Shown one piece after another: positions 24,743 to 33,836 of a stretch of DNA of 64,000 nt (positions are counted from its first letter, which is position 1; each line of letters begins with the position of its first letter). The translations under genes and the position numbers were made by a program. The stretch is taken from positions 104,052-168,051 of the forward strand of contig JBEKWB010000006.1 of NCBI GenBank assembly GCA_049513455.1, read 5' to 3'. The stretch is from Bog-473 sp049513455. Its GTDB lineage: Bacteria; Actinomycetota; Acidimicrobiia; Acidimicrobiales; RAAP-2. The notes beneath the pieces are model-generated. The model was given only the letters and a program-made list of their open reading frames with translations, made no database searches and had not been told where the DNA came from.

Positions 24743-25938
24743 TGCAGCTCGGCACAGGCCCCGACGGGCCGATCCGTGGTCGGCGGGTCGCCATCACCGG
24801 TCTGGGGGCGATCACCTGCTGTGGCGTAGGGGTCGACGCCCTGTGGGACGGCCTGCTGCACCCGTCCGTGGTCGGTGGCCCGGTGCGGGGCTACGACCCC
24901 GAGCGGTGGTTCGGGTCGAAGGAGGTCCGGCAGCTCGACCGCTTCGCCCAGTTCAGCATCGCGGCGGCCGATCTGGCGGTGACCGACGCCGGTGCCCTCG
25001 AGGCCGACCCGGACAGATCGGGCGTCATCTTCGCCACCGGCGTGGGAGGGTTCGACACCCTGGCGGAGCAGGTGGGCGTCTACAACGAACGTGGCGCCCG
25101 CCGCGTCTCCCCCCGCCTGGTCCCCATGATGATGGCCAACGCCGGTGCGGCGGGCATCTCCATGCGGCTGCGCTGGCACGGTCCCTGCGAAGTCATCGTG
25201 ACCGCTTGCGCCGCGGGCACCCATGCCATCGCGGCGGCCGGGCGCCTCATCGCCTCGGGCCGCTGTGATGTCGTCCTGAGCGGCGGGGCCGAGGCCAGCA
25301 TGCACCCTGTCGCGGTGGCGGCATTCGCCAACATGACCGCACTGTCCACTTCGGGGGCCTCGCGTCCCTTCGACGCCCGCCGGGACGGGTTCGTCATGAC
25401 CGAGGGTTCCGCCGCACTGGTCCTCGAGGACTGGGACCGCGCCGTGGCCCGCGGTGCCACCATTTACGCCGAGTTGGCGGGGGCGGCCAGCACGGCGGAC
25501 GCCCACCACATCACCGCCCCCGCACCGGACGGCGCCGGCGCCGTGGCCTGCATGGAGCTGGCCCTGAGCGATGCCGGCATCTCCGCCGCCGATGTCGGGC
25601 ACATCAACGCGCACGGCACCTCGACCCCCCTCAACGACCTGGCCGAATCACGGGCCATCACCAAGGTCTTCGGCGAGCCCGGCCCGCTGGTCACCTCCAC
25701 CAAGGGCGTGACGGGGCACGGGCTGGGCGCCGCCGGCGCCATTGAGGCCACCGCCGCGGCCCTCACCATCCACCATGGCCTCATCCCCCCGACGGCCGGC
25801 TATGAAGTGCCCGACCCCGAGATCACGCTGCGCGTCGTCCACGGCGAGCCCCAGGCGTGGGAACCGTCGGCGTTGCTCTCCAACTCGTTCGGGTTCGGCG
25901 GCCACAACGGCTGCCTCATCCTGCTCCCGCCCTCCTAG
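24742..25938 (+). CDS. fabF: 3-Oxoacyl-ACP synthase II
   Basis: A 398-residue thiolase-fold condensing enzyme elongating acyl-ACP with malonyl-ACP. It has VAITGLGAITCCGVG at the N-terminus, nucleophile Cys in VTACAAGTHAI, and the two active-site His in INAHGTSTPLND and KGVTGHGLGAAGAIE, plus the C-terminal SNSFGFGGHNGCLI. The ATG at 24742 overlaps the acpP stop. The cluster lacks fabH and an accA/D-type carboxylase in this window. The stop TAG shares a CTAG tetranucleotide with the stop of the convergent PRC-barrel gene, so the two genes overlap by 4 bp. Confidence 0.92.
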   Translation: MQLGTGPDGPIRGRRVAITGLGAITCCGVGVDALWDGLLHPSVVGGPVRGYDPERWFGSKEVRQLDRFAQFSIAAADLAVTDAGALEADPDRSGVIFATGVGGFDTLAEQVGVYNERGARRVSPRLVPMMMANAGAAGISMRLRWHGPCEVIVTACAAGTHAIAAAGRLIASGRCDVVLSGGAEASMHPVAVAAFANMTALSTSGASRPFDARRDGFVMTEGSAALVLEDWDRAVARGATIYAELAGAASTADAHHITAPAPDGAGAVACMELALSDAGISAADVGHINAHGTSTPLNDLAESRAITKVFGEPGPLVTSTKGVTGHGLGAAGAIEATAAALTIHHGLIPPTAGYEVPDPEITLRVVHGEPQAWEPSALLSNSFGFGGHNGCLILLPPS

Positions 25939-26570
25939 GAGCCGCGCAGATCGTCCACGTCCACGGCAGGGAGGTCCCCCACCTCCTGCTTGGTGAGCGT
26001 GAGGTAGATGTCGCCCTCGATCCCCGTCACGGCGCCGATCGGGATGGCCACGTCCTTGCGGCCCCACAGGTGGCCCTCCTGGAGCAGGACGTGGGTCACA
26101 TGGTGGGTGGCGCGGTCGATGACCAGCCCCTGCACGCGCCCGATCCCGCCGTCGGTGGCCTGGACCTGCTGGCCCCGCCGTATGCCGACCTCGCCCGGCG
26201 GGAGCGTGTCGGTGACGATGGGCGGGGTTATGTTGCCCAGACCCAGCCCGTAGTAGGGCAGGGCGAAGACCTGGCTCGCGGCATAGCCCGCATAGATGCC
26301 ACCGCCCGGGAGGAAGTGCATCTCCTCGGCGGCCTCCAACTTTCCGAACTCCTCGATCGAACAGCGCAGCGACACCTTGCCCGAGTCGGCGTCGACGTCG
26401 ACCAGGTCGAGCGGCACCAGGCGGCCCAGGCCCTCCCGGTGCGTCGGCTCGACGACCAGGTGGGTGACGACCTCGGCCACCGGGTCCACCACGACCCGGA
26501 TGACCTTGCCACACCGCCCATCGGTACAGCTGGCGTCCGCCCCGATCGTGAACTCCGTCGTCTCAGCCAT
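25935..26570 (-). CDS. Protein with two PRC-barrel-like domains
   Basis: A 211-residue soluble protein. Residues about 5-75 and about 125-200 each resemble a PRC-barrel: CTDGRCGKVIRVVVDPVAEV with VTHLVV and then LVPLDLVD in the first; ATDGGIGRVQGLVIDRATHH, VTHVLL and DVAIPIGAV in the second. A Gly/Tyr-rich linker (PGGGIYAGYAASQVFALPYY) joins them. PRC-barrels bind RNA, metals or partner proteins; no function is predictable here. The ATG at 26570 is preferred over one two codons earlier because AGGAAAGG lies six bases upstream. It is convergent with fabF. Confidence 0.8.
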   Translation of the reverse strand: MAETTEFTIGADASCTDGRCGKVIRVVVDPVAEVVTHLVVEPTHREGLGRLVPLDLVDVDADSGKVSLRCSIEEFGKLEAAEEMHFLPGGGIYAGYAASQVFALPYYGLGLGNITPPIVTDTLPPGEVGIRRGQQVQATDGGIGRVQGLVIDRATHHVTHVLLQEGHLWGRKDVAIPIGAVTGIEGDIYLTLTKQEVGDLPAVDVDDLRGS

Positions 26571-26609
26571 GCCCAACCTTTCCTGTCAGTGTGCCCGGAG
26601 TACCGGGAT

Positions 26610-26999
26610 TCATCCTACGAACGCCTCGATGTCCTTGATCAGCTTGTCCTCGATCTCGAAGTTCCAGGCGGTCTCGGCCACGTCGACGACCAGGAACAGG
26701 TCGGAAATGAGCAGGGTCTCTATGACCGCCACTGCGAGATGCTCGATCCATTTGCCGATGCCGATACGGACCGTGTAGTCGGCCGGGCTGCCCGTGACCG
26801 TGATGGTCAGCGCCCTGTCGGCGTCGACCAGTCCGCGCAGGAAGCCGCCCTTGTTGGCCTGCAGCACCGAGCCCTGCTCGCTCGGCGCAGAAGCCTGGAC
26901 CCTGAACCCGTCCGCCTTGAGGTACTGCTCGATGTGGGACTGCAGGGCGCCCAGGTCGGTTCCCTTGCCGGTGTAGTGCAACTCCTTGTTGCCGATCAT
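26610..26999 (-). CDS. Conserved-looking protein of unknown function
   Basis: 129 residues, mostly alternating hydrophobic strands with a final helix (WNFEIEDKLIKDIEAFVG). It begins MIGNKELHYTGKGTDLGALQ. The ATG at 26999-26997 is chosen because GGAGG lies five bases upstream. There is no signal peptide or catalytic motif, although residues about 85-105 (WIEHLAVAVIETLLISDLFL) are quite hydrophobic and could be an amphipathic or membrane-associating segment. It lies just upstream of the PRC-barrel gene on the same strand (39-bp gap), so the two may be cotranscribed. I do not recognise it. Confidence 0.6.
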   Translation of the reverse strand: MIGNKELHYTGKGTDLGALQSHIEQYLKADGFRVQASAPSEQGSVLQANKGGFLRGLVDADRALTITVTGSPADYTVRIGIGKWIEHLAVAVIETLLISDLFLVVDVAETAWNFEIEDKLIKDIEAFVG

Positions 27000-27095
27000 C
27001 ACGACCTCCATCTGCCGCTGTCCGTGCGCCGGCACCATGCGGGCCGCCGTGGCAACGTAGCCCGTCGGTCGGCCGAGAGCAGGTCGGCACGTGCG

Positions 27096-27911
27096 TCAGA
27101 TCCCCAGGCTGCCCTTCGCCGCCCGCTCGAACACACGGGAGGGCAGCAGGCGTTTGGCGATGATACCCACGCGCTCGTCGGGCTTCCCCACCGAGACACG
27201 CCGGCGCGGGCGGCGGCTGTCGAGGACCCGGGCGATGGCGGTGGCCACGTCCCCCGGGGGCACCCCGTTCTGCTCGTCACGCTCCATGAGACCGACCGAT
27301 TTGGCCACCATGTCGGCGTAGGCGTCCTCGCCACCGGGCGGCACCACGTCGAGCCGGTTCTGGGTGAACTCGGTGCGCACGTTGCCGGGCTCGACCAAGG
27401 TCACGTCTATGCCGAAGGGAGCGACTTCGTAGGCCAGGGCTTCGCCATACCCCTCCAGGGCGAACTTGCTGGCGCTGTAGAAGGCCTGGAACGGGAGAGC
27501 GACGATCCCGCCGATGGAGCTGACCAGAACCACCCGGCCCCCGCCCTGGCGCCGCATGACCGGGAGTGCGGCCTGCACGACCCGCACCGCACCCCAGAAG
27601 TTGGTCTCGAGTTGGCGCTTCGCCTGATCGATCGGCGTCTGCTCGACCGCTCCCGCCAGCCCCCACCCGGCACCCGCCACCACCGCAGTGAGCCGCCCGC
27701 GCTCGGCCACCACCTTCTCCACGCCCGTCCGCACCGAGTCGTCGTCGTCGACGTCCATCACCAAGGGGGACCAGCCCCCCGACGCCGTCCCGCGGCGGCT
27801 GGCACCGACCACGGTCCAACCCCGGCCATGGAGCCGATCGGCCGTGGCCCGACCGATCCCCGCCGAGGCGCCCGTGATCAGGACCACCCGTTCCCCAGCT
27901 TGTGCCGCCAT
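27096..27911 (-). CDS. Short-chain dehydrogenase/reductase
   Basis: A 271-residue classical SDR: NAD(P) motif ITGASAGIG near residue 13 (an Arg in ASRRGTA after strand 2 suggests NADP), a variant of the NNAG segment (VVAGAGWGLAG), catalytic Ser in VSSIGG, and YSASKFALEG with the catalytic Tyr and Lys. The C-terminal part (TEFTQNRLD, and GDVATAIARVLDSRRPRRRVSVG) resembles SDRs annotated as oxidoreductases with DltE-like features. The substrate is unknown. It lies downstream of trpA on the same strand with a 21-bp gap and could be at the end of the trp transcript, but it has no known role in tryptophan synthesis. Confidence 0.85.
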   Translation of the reverse strand: MAAQAGERVVLITGASAGIGRATADRLHGRGWTVVGASRRGTASGGWSPLVMDVDDDDSVRTGVEKVVAERGRLTAVVAGAGWGLAGAVEQTPIDQAKRQLETNFWGAVRVVQAALPVMRRQGGGRVVLVSSIGGIVALPFQAFYSASKFALEGYGEALAYEVAPFGIDVTLVEPGNVRTEFTQNRLDVVPPGGEDAYADMVAKSVGLMERDEQNGVPPGDVATAIARVLDSRRPRRRVSVGKPDERVGIIAKRLLPSRVFERAAKGSLGI

Positions 27912-27932
27912 GCCGATCCCCCCTCGGTCGCC

Positions 27933-28697
27933 TCAGTCGATGGCGCGCCGCAGCGATCCCACGAATTCCGCCGCTCCGTCGGGACCGCCACCTTCGAGGA
28001 GACGGCGCACCAGGGCCGAGCCGACGACGACGCCGTCGGCGATCTCGCACACCTCGGCGGCCTGATCCGGAGTCGAGACCCCCACCCCGACGCACACCGG
28101 CATGTCCGTGTGACGTCGGATCCGCTCGACCACCTGCCGCGCCTCGGCACCGATGGCGGCCCGCTCCCCCGTCACGCCCATGCGGGACACGGCGTAGACG
28201 AATCCTCCCGCCCGGGCACAGATCCGCCCCACCCGATCCTCCGGGCTCGACGGGGCCACCAACAGCACGGTCTCGATCCCCGCCGCGTCGGCCTCGTGCG
28301 CCCACGGCTCGAGCTCCTCGAGCGAGAGGTCCGGGATGATGGCCCCACTCACGCCTGCGGCCACCAAGGAGCGGGCCATGCGCTTGAGGCCGGCGCGGTA
28401 CACGATGTTGTAATAGGTCATGACGGCCACGGGCACAGTGACCTCGGCGTGTGCGATCACGTCCAGTACCTGATCGGGCACCGTGCCCCGGTGCAGCGCC
28501 TGCAGCGCCGCCTCCTGGATCACCGGGCCGTCCATCATCGGGTCCGAGAACGGGATCCCCACCTCGACGGCGTCCGCGCCGGCGGCGGCGACCGCGGCGA
28601 GCGTCTGCCCCCAGTCCTCGGTCATGCCGCCCATCAGGTACGGGATCAACAGCTTGCGCCCGTGCGCCCGCTGGGCCCGCAGCGCCTTCTCAAGCAT
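27933..28697 (-). CDS. trpA: Tryptophan synthase alpha chain
   Basis: A 254-residue TIM barrel that cleaves indole-3-glycerol phosphate to indole, which is channelled to TrpB. The catalytic Glu is in VEVGIPFSDP and the Asp in DPMMDGPVIQ. The phosphate-binding loop regions are RMGVTGER and CVGVGVST. The ATG at 28697 overlaps the trpB stop by 8 nt (ATGCTTGA); a GTG two codons earlier is possible. It is part of the minus-strand trpC-trpF-trpB-trpA run. Confidence 0.95.
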   Translation of the reverse strand: MLEKALRAQRAHGRKLLIPYLMGGMTEDWGQTLAAVAAAGADAVEVGIPFSDPMMDGPVIQEAALQALHRGTVPDQVLDVIAHAEVTVPVAVMTYYNIVYRAGLKRMARSLVAAGVSGAIIPDLSLEELEPWAHEADAAGIETVLLVAPSSPEDRVGRICARAGGFVYAVSRMGVTGERAAIGAEARQVVERIRRHTDMPVCVGVGVSTPDQAAEVCEIADGVVVGSALVRRLLEGGGPDGAAEFVGSLRRAID

Positions 28698-29901
28698 GGG
28701 CACGGCTGAAGATCTCCCGGACCTGGGCCACGTCCTTGTCGCCGCGCCCGGAGAGGGTGATCAGGACGGTCGACCCCTTCGGCAGGGCGTCGGTGCCCGC
28801 CACCCGCGCCACCCAGGCCAGCGCATGGGCCGACTCGAGAGCGGGAATGATGCCCTCGGTCTGGCTCAGGAGGCGAAAGGCGTCCAGCACCTCGGCATCG
28901 TCGGCCGTGTTGTACTCGGCGCGCCCGATGGCGGCCAGGTGGGCGTGCTCGGGCCCGAGGCCCGGGTAGTCGAGACCGGCCGAGATTGAATGCGCCTCTT
29001 CGATCTGCCCGAACTCGTCCTGCAAGAGGCGCGAGTGCATCCCGTGCAGCACCCCTGGAATGCCGTTGGTGATGGCGGCCCCGCCGGCCGCCTCGACTCC
29101 GACCAGTCGGGCCCCGGTGTCGACGAAGCCGGCAAAGGTCCCGGCCGCGTTGGAGCCCCCGCCGACACAGGCCACCACCACGTCGGGCTCGGTGCCCTCG
29201 AGGATCTCCCGGCACTGGACCAGTGCCTCGTCCCCCACCACCCGCTGCAGCTCGCGCACCATGTAGGGGAACGGGTGGGGTCCCATGACCGAACCCAGGC
29301 AGTAGTGCGTGTGCTCCACCGTGGCCACCCACTCGCGCATCGCCTCGTTGACCGCGTCCTTCAGGGTGCGACTCCCCGACGTGACCGTTCGTACCTCTGC
29401 CCCCAGCAGCTCCATGCGGAAGACGTTCAGCTCCTGGCGCTTGGTGTCGACCTCGCCCATGAACACGGTGCACTCCAGACCGAACAGCGCGGCGGCCGTG
29501 GCCGACGCGACACCGTGCTGCCCGGCCCCGGTCTCGGCGATGATGCGCGTCTTGCCCATCCGCCGGGTGAGGAGCGCCTGCCCCACCACGTTGTTCAATT
29601 TGTGCGAACCGGTATGGGCCAGGTCCTCCCGCTTGAGCAGGACCCGCACGCCCAGCTTCTCCGAGAGGCGACGGCACTCGGTCACCGGGGTCGGGCGACC
29701 TCCGTAATGGTGCAACAGGTCATTGAGCTCGCGATGGAACGCGGGGTCGGCCCACGCTTCCTTGAAGGCCTGCTCGAGGTCGAGGCAGGCCGGCATCAGC
29801 GATTCCGGGACGAAGCGTCCCCCGTAATCGCCGAAGCGGCCGTTGGACCCCGGTTCGGCCATGAGGCTCATGTGCCCGCCACTAGGCGTCGCGCCAGTCA
29901 T
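28690..29901 (-). CDS. trpB: Tryptophan synthase beta chain
   Basis: A 403-residue PLP enzyme joining indole and serine. The PLP Lys is in HTGSHKLNN, the catalytic Glu in AETGAGQHGVA, the phosphate-binding loop is VGGGSNAAG, and FGDYGGRFVPE stands at the N-terminus, all typical of TrpB1. The ATG at 29901-29899 is supported by AGGAGG about seven bases upstream, which lies inside the end of trpF. The genes overlap by 20 nt. A later ATG (29871) is possible but has no ribosome site. Confidence 0.95.
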   Translation of the reverse strand: MTGATPSGGHMSLMAEPGSNGRFGDYGGRFVPESLMPACLDLEQAFKEAWADPAFHRELNDLLHHYGGRPTPVTECRRLSEKLGVRVLLKREDLAHTGSHKLNNVVGQALLTRRMGKTRIIAETGAGQHGVASATAAALFGLECTVFMGEVDTKRQELNVFRMELLGAEVRTVTSGSRTLKDAVNEAMREWVATVEHTHYCLGSVMGPHPFPYMVRELQRVVGDEALVQCREILEGTEPDVVVACVGGGSNAAGTFAGFVDTGARLVGVEAAGGAAITNGIPGVLHGMHSRLLQDEFGQIEEAHSISAGLDYPGLGPEHAHLAAIGRAEYNTADDAEVLDAFRLLSQTEGIIPALESAHALAWVARVAGTDALPKGSTVLITLSGRGDKDVAQVREIFSRAHA

Positions 29902-30574
29902 AGGGCTCCTCCTCGCCGGCGGCAACCGGCCGCCCGTCGCGGGCCAGCGCCTCGATCTCGGCGTTGCGCGCGTTCACAATGAAGTCGCGCACCTTCAAGG
30001 GGTCCTTGCGCCCGGGGGCCGCCTCCACCCCCGAGTCCACATCGACCCCGAACGGCCGCAGACGGGCCACGGCTTGAGCCACATTGCCCGGACGCAGCCC
30101 GCCCGAGACGATGAGACGGCTCGGGTTCGCCACTCCCTCGGCCAACCGCCAGTCGAACACCTCCCCCGATCCCGGGGTGTCCCCGTCGATCAGGAGGTAG
30201 TCGGCCCCGAACTCGGCGAACCGGCGTATCGTCCGGTCCCCGGCCGGGAACGCCTTGATCACCTTGGGGAGCCGCGCCCTCACCCAGGCGGTCTCCTGGG
30301 ACGATTCGTGCCCGTGGAGCTGGGCCGCCCCGAGCCCGGCCTGCCGCACTTTTTCCACGACCCGTTGCGGCGCCTCGTCGCGGAAGACCCCTACGGTCAG
30401 GATCTCCGGGGGCAGCCGCTTGGCGATGTCGCCGGCCATCTGCACCGAAATCTGCCTGACGGAGGGCGCGAAGATGAAGCCCACCGCGTCCGCTCCCAGG
30501 CTCACACAGAGCAAGGCGTCCGCTTCCGAGGTGATGCCACAGATCTTGACGAAGAGATCCTGGTCTCCGCTCAT
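29882..30574 (-). CDS. trpF: Phosphoribosylanthranilate isomerase
   Basis: A 230-residue TIM barrel catalysing the Amadori rearrangement of PRA to CdRP. The catalytic Cys is in FVKICGI at the N-terminus and the Asp in LLIDGDTPGSGEVFDW. The phosphate-binding segments are SGGLRPGN and VDVDSGVEAAPGRKD. A dedicated TrpF is unusual for Actinobacteria, most of which use PriA for both this step and the HisA step; a separate hisA is also present here (38657). The start ATG overlaps the TGA of a four-codon mini-ORF following trpC. Confidence 0.94.
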   Translation of the reverse strand: MSGDQDLFVKICGITSEADALLCVSLGADAVGFIFAPSVRQISVQMAGDIAKRLPPEILTVGVFRDEAPQRVVEKVRQAGLGAAQLHGHESSQETAWVRARLPKVIKAFPAGDRTIRRFAEFGADYLLIDGDTPGSGEVFDWRLAEGVANPSRLIVSGGLRPGNVAQAVARLRPFGVDVDSGVEAAPGRKDPLKVRDFIVNARNAEIEALARDGRPVAAGEEEPYDWRDA

Positions 30575-30601
30575 CGGCTCGTCACCGGCTCGTCACCGGG
30601 T
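30571..30601 (-). repeat. 11-bp tandem repeat at the trpC/trpF junction, forming a coupled mini-ORF
   Basis: On the minus strand GGTGACGAGCC occurs twice in tandem, followed by the related GATGAGCGG. The trpC stop TGA (30584-30582) overlaps a GTG (30585-30583). That GTG opens GTG-ACG-AGC-CGA-TGA (30585-30571), and its TGA overlaps the trpF ATG (30574-30572). The start-to-start distance is 11 nt. Confidence 0.75.
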
Positions 30602-31388
30602 GCCCGATGAGGGTTCGCAGTGCGGCGGCACGGTCGCTCGCCCGCACCAGGGTCTCCCCCACCAAAATGGCGTCGTAGCCGGCATCGGCCAGCCGCCGGG
30701 AGTCCTCGCCGTCCCGGATGCCCGACTCGGCCACCGCCACGACATCGGCGGGGATGTGCGCCGCCAGCGCACAGGCGCGCTCGTGGTCCACCGCAAATGT
30801 GCGGAGGTCGCGCTGGTTGACCCCGACCAGGCGGGCCCCCGCCGCGAGGGCGCGATCGAGCTCCTCCTCGTCGTGCACCTCCACCAGGGCGGCGAGCCCG
30901 AGTGAGCCCGCGCGTGCCTGGAAGCGGGCCAGCTCGTCGTCGTTCAGGGCGGCGGCGATCAGCAGCACCGCATCGGCCCCCATGAGGCGCGCATCGATGA
31001 CGTCGACGTCGGCCACGGTGAAGTCCTTGCGCAGGACCGGAAGGCCGGACGCGTCCCGGGCCGCCTGCAGGTCCAGTACCGAACCGCCGAAGTACTCCTC
31101 GTCGGTCAGCACCGAGAGGCACGACGCACCGCCCGTCACGTACTCCTTGGCCACCAGGTCGGGCTGGAGGTCGGGATCGAGATCGCCCTTGGAGGGCGAC
31201 CGGCGCTTCACCTCGGCGATACAGGAGAGACCCGGTCCCCTGAGCGCCCCGGCGAAGTCGCGCGGCACGGGCAACGAGCCCGCCCGCGTCGCCTCCTCCG
31301 CCCGCTCGGCGAGCTCATCGGGGTCCCGGCGGTCGTCCCGAGCGTGCGCCCGGTGCGATGCGAGGATGTCCGCCAGGTAGGAGGGCAT
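30582..31388 (-). CDS. trpC: Indole-3-glycerol phosphate synthase
   Basis: A 268-residue TIM barrel closing CdRP to indole-3-glycerol phosphate. Motifs are IAEVKRRSPSKG (catalytic Glu and Lys), LRKDF (catalytic Lys), GVNQRDL (Asn), and VAESGI (Glu, Ser). The ATG at 31388-31386 begins MPSYLADILASHR, as usual for the family. It is the first gene of trpC-F-B-A on the minus strand. trpD and trpG are not in this window, and trpE is 4 kb away next to the his genes. Confidence 0.95.
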   Translation of the reverse strand: MPSYLADILASHRAHARDDRRDPDELAERAEEATRAGSLPVPRDFAGALRGPGLSCIAEVKRRSPSKGDLDPDLQPDLVAKEYVTGGASCLSVLTDEEYFGGSVLDLQAARDASGLPVLRKDFTVADVDVIDARLMGADAVLLIAAALNDDELARFQARAGSLGLAALVEVHDEEELDRALAAGARLVGVNQRDLRTFAVDHERACALAAHIPADVVAVAESGIRDGEDSRRLADAGYDAILVGETLVRASDRAAALRTLIGHPVTSR

Positions 31389-31464
31389 GGTCGTCCAGCG
31401 TAGTGCTGCACCACCGTCGCCCTGGCCCACTGCTGTTTCCCTGGACCACCACTACGCTCGGTCC

Positions 31465-31878
31465 ATGAGCGACATGACCGACTTCAATCAGAGGATCATC
31501 GACGAGTTCCGGGCCAACGGCGGGAAGGTGGGAGCCTTCGGTGACGCACCGCTGGTCCTCATTACGACCACGGGAGCCAAGTCCGGCAAGAGCCTGGTCA
31601 CCCCGCTGGTGAGCCAGCCCCAGGACGACGGCACGCTGTACATCTTCGCCTCCTACGCCGGGGCGCCGAAGAATCCGGCCTGGTATCACAACCTGTTGGC
31701 GCACCCCGAAGTGGAGGTCGAATTCGGCACCGACCGCTTCACCGCCACGGCCACCCCGCTCACCGGTGCCGAGCGCGATGCGATCTACAGCCGGCAGAAG
31801 GAACTCTTCCCGCAGTTCGCCGAGTACGAGTCCAAGACGGACCGCGTGATCCCGGTGGTGGCACTCGTCCGGTCGTAG
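31465..31878 (+). CDS. F420H2-dependent nitroreductase/quinone reductase (Ddn family)
   Basis: A 137-residue split-barrel protein of the deazaflavin-dependent nitroreductase family. Characteristic sequence includes FNQRIIDEFRANGGKVGAF, VLITTTGAKSGK, then YIFASYAGAPKNPAWYHNLL, HPEVEVEFG, and the terminal FAEYESKTDRVIPVVAL. Members reduce quinones (including menaquinone) or activate nitroimidazoles with F420H2. The ATG at 31465 matches the family N-terminus. It is divergent from trpC, 76 bp away. Confidence 0.9.
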   Translation: MSDMTDFNQRIIDEFRANGGKVGAFGDAPLVLITTTGAKSGKSLVTPLVSQPQDDGTLYIFASYAGAPKNPAWYHNLLAHPEVEVEFGTDRFTATATPLTGAERDAIYSRQKELFPQFAEYESKTDRVIPVVALVRS

Positions 31879-31956
31879 CGGGGACTGAACCGGGGCGGAT
31901 CAGCGTCGCTGCCCAAGGGGCGGACAACGCGCCGCCTCGCTCGGGCGTGAGTACTG

Positions 31957-33831
31957 GTGATGACAACGGTGCGGTTCATGACAACGGCGCGGACTGCGAC
32001 ACTCATCGGGGTCTTCGCTCTCGTCGGACTGCTCTTGAGCGGCTGCGGCGGGTCGGGTCGGATTGACGGGTCCGGTGCCGGCACGACCACGACCACGACC
32101 ACGACCACCGTACCGGTCACCACTCCGACAACCAGTCCTCCGCCCGCTGCCCCGACCGATGTGGTCCAACCCCTCTATCTGGGCCATGGCCTGGGCGTCG
32201 TCGCCGAGGACTCCGCGGCCTCCGGCGGATGCTCCCAACTCTTGGCCACGACTGACTTCACCCATTGGCGGAATATCAGCCCGCCCCAACAATCGGGCAC
32301 CGACGGGTCGTGCCCGGATATCTGGCAGAGCGCGTCCTTCGTCTCACCTCTCGAGGGGTGGGTCCTCGGACGCAACGGCGGCGATGTGAGCACCGTCCTC
32401 TACCGCACCGACACCGGCGGCACGACCTGGGTGGAGGAGGCGGGGAGCAGTGTGGGCAGTAATGGCGGCACGCAGGTGATCGGGTTCACAAACGCAGAGG
32501 ACGGCTGGCGCCAGCAGTTCGCCACGGGCTCCAACGCCCCCTACCTGCTCGAGACGACCGCGGACGGCGGAGCGACGTGGACCGGCATCCCCCAGATCGC
32601 GACCAACGGCGGCTGTGCCTTCGCGGTGGACGTGTTCGCCAATCCGCTCGACGGCTTCGCCGGCAGCAACCTCGCCCCAGGTGCAACGTCCTCGCTCGGC
32701 GCCCCGCCGCCCCAGGGCTTCGTGTGGAAGACGACCGACGGCGGGCAGTCCTGGCACGAGGCCACGGTGCCCGCCCCGGCAGGAACGACCCACGCCACCG
32801 CGTTCTACGGGCTGCCGACGTTCTACTCCGCCACCAGCGGAATCCTGCCGGTCGAGTACGTCGGGAACGGTGGGAACGGGGCCGCGAGTGCAGCGGGTCC
32901 CGACACCCTCGACTTCTATTCCACCGCCGATGCCGGCGCGACCTGGGCGCTCGTCTCGACCGTGAAAACCACCGGTACTGTGCCGGCGGACACGGGGCCC
33001 GCAGGCTGTTTCAGCTCGCCGAGCTCGCCGGGCTCGCCGAGCTCCCAGACGCGAGGATCGTTCCCCGCGGTCGCCATCGCCGGCCCGACCACCTGGTGGG
33101 TCATCAGCCCCGGCGCCCAGGGCACGACCGTAGACGTCACGTCGAACGGCGGAGGTTCATGGACCGACGTCCCGGCGGCCGGACTGGGTTCAGGGGGGAC
33201 CGCCGGAGCCCAGCTGACCCTGGTCGGCGCGGCCGGGCCCACGGTCGCCTGGGCCAGCGTGGTGAACGAGGCGGACGAGTCCGCCCCGGCGTCGTTCCAG
33301 ACCACCGATGGCGGTCGCACCTGGAGTCCACTCGAAACTCTCTCCGTCGAGCCCGCCCCGGCCGTCCCGGCTGCTTCGGCCACTTCGCCCTCCTGTACCG
33401 ATGACCAGCTCAGCACGTCCCTCGGGAAGGAGAGCGTGGGCTTGGGACACGTGGGGGAGACGATCGTCTTCACCAACGTGAGCACCTCGGCCTGCACGCT
33501 CTACGGCTATCCCGGCGTCGCCGGGCTCGACGCCGCGGGAACGCAGATCATGCAGGCCGCTCGTACTCCGAGCGGGTACCTCGGCGGCTTGTGGAATACG
33601 CCGGACGGTCCCCCGCCCACCGTGGCGCTGGCGCCAGGGCAGGTGGCGTCGGCACTGGTCGAGGGCGTCGACAATCAAGTCGGGTCGATGCCGTGCGTCC
33701 GGCTGAGCGGATTCCTCGTCACGGCACCCGCGACAACCCGATCAGTGGATCTTCCCGGAGACTTCCTCGAGTGCGACGGATTGGAGGTCCACCCCGTCGT
33801 TCCGGGAACGAGCGGGACCCAGGGGGAGTGA
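31957..33831 (+). CDS. Secreted lipoprotein with BNR/sialidase-like repeats and a DUF4232 domain
   Basis: A 624-residue exported lipoprotein. The signal peptide ends in the lipobox LLLSGC (Cys about residue 30). A Thr-rich linker follows, encoded by tandem CACGAC repeats (about 32083-32109), then PTTSPPP. Residues about 75-470 contain several Asp-box strands (TADGGATW, TTDGGQSW, TTDGGRTW) typical of BNR or YCF48-like beta-propellers. The C-terminal 140 residues (CTDDQLSTSLGKESVGLGHVG, VFTNVSTSACTLYGYPGVAGLD) match DUF4232, found in actinobacterial surface proteins. It probably acts at the cell surface in binding rather than catalysis. The start could also be the ATG at residue 8. Confidence 0.82.
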   Translation: MMTTVRFMTTARTATLIGVFALVGLLLSGCGGSGRIDGSGAGTTTTTTTTTVPVTTPTTSPPPAAPTDVVQPLYLGHGLGVVAEDSAASGGCSQLLATTDFTHWRNISPPQQSGTDGSCPDIWQSASFVSPLEGWVLGRNGGDVSTVLYRTDTGGTTWVEEAGSSVGSNGGTQVIGFTNAEDGWRQQFATGSNAPYLLETTADGGATWTGIPQIATNGGCAFAVDVFANPLDGFAGSNLAPGATSSLGAPPPQGFVWKTTDGGQSWHEATVPAPAGTTHATAFYGLPTFYSATSGILPVEYVGNGGNGAASAAGPDTLDFYSTADAGATWALVSTVKTTGTVPADTGPAGCFSSPSSPGSPSSQTRGSFPAVAIAGPTTWWVISPGAQGTTVDVTSNGGGSWTDVPAAGLGSGGTAGAQLTLVGAAGPTVAWASVVNEADESAPASFQTTDGGRTWSPLETLSVEPAPAVPAASATSPSCTDDQLSTSLGKESVGLGHVGETIVFTNVSTSACTLYGYPGVAGLDAAGTQIMQAARTPSGYLGGLWNTPDGPPPTVALAPGQVASALVEGVDNQVGSMPCVRLSGFLVTAPATTRSVDLPGDFLECDGLEVHPVVPGTSGTQGE

Positions 33832-33836
33832 CCGGA

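Noticed and set aside
25857..28709. A 950-codon open frame on the + strand
   Set aside because: It runs through the antisense of the PRC-barrel, SDR and trpA genes and has no recognisable motif.
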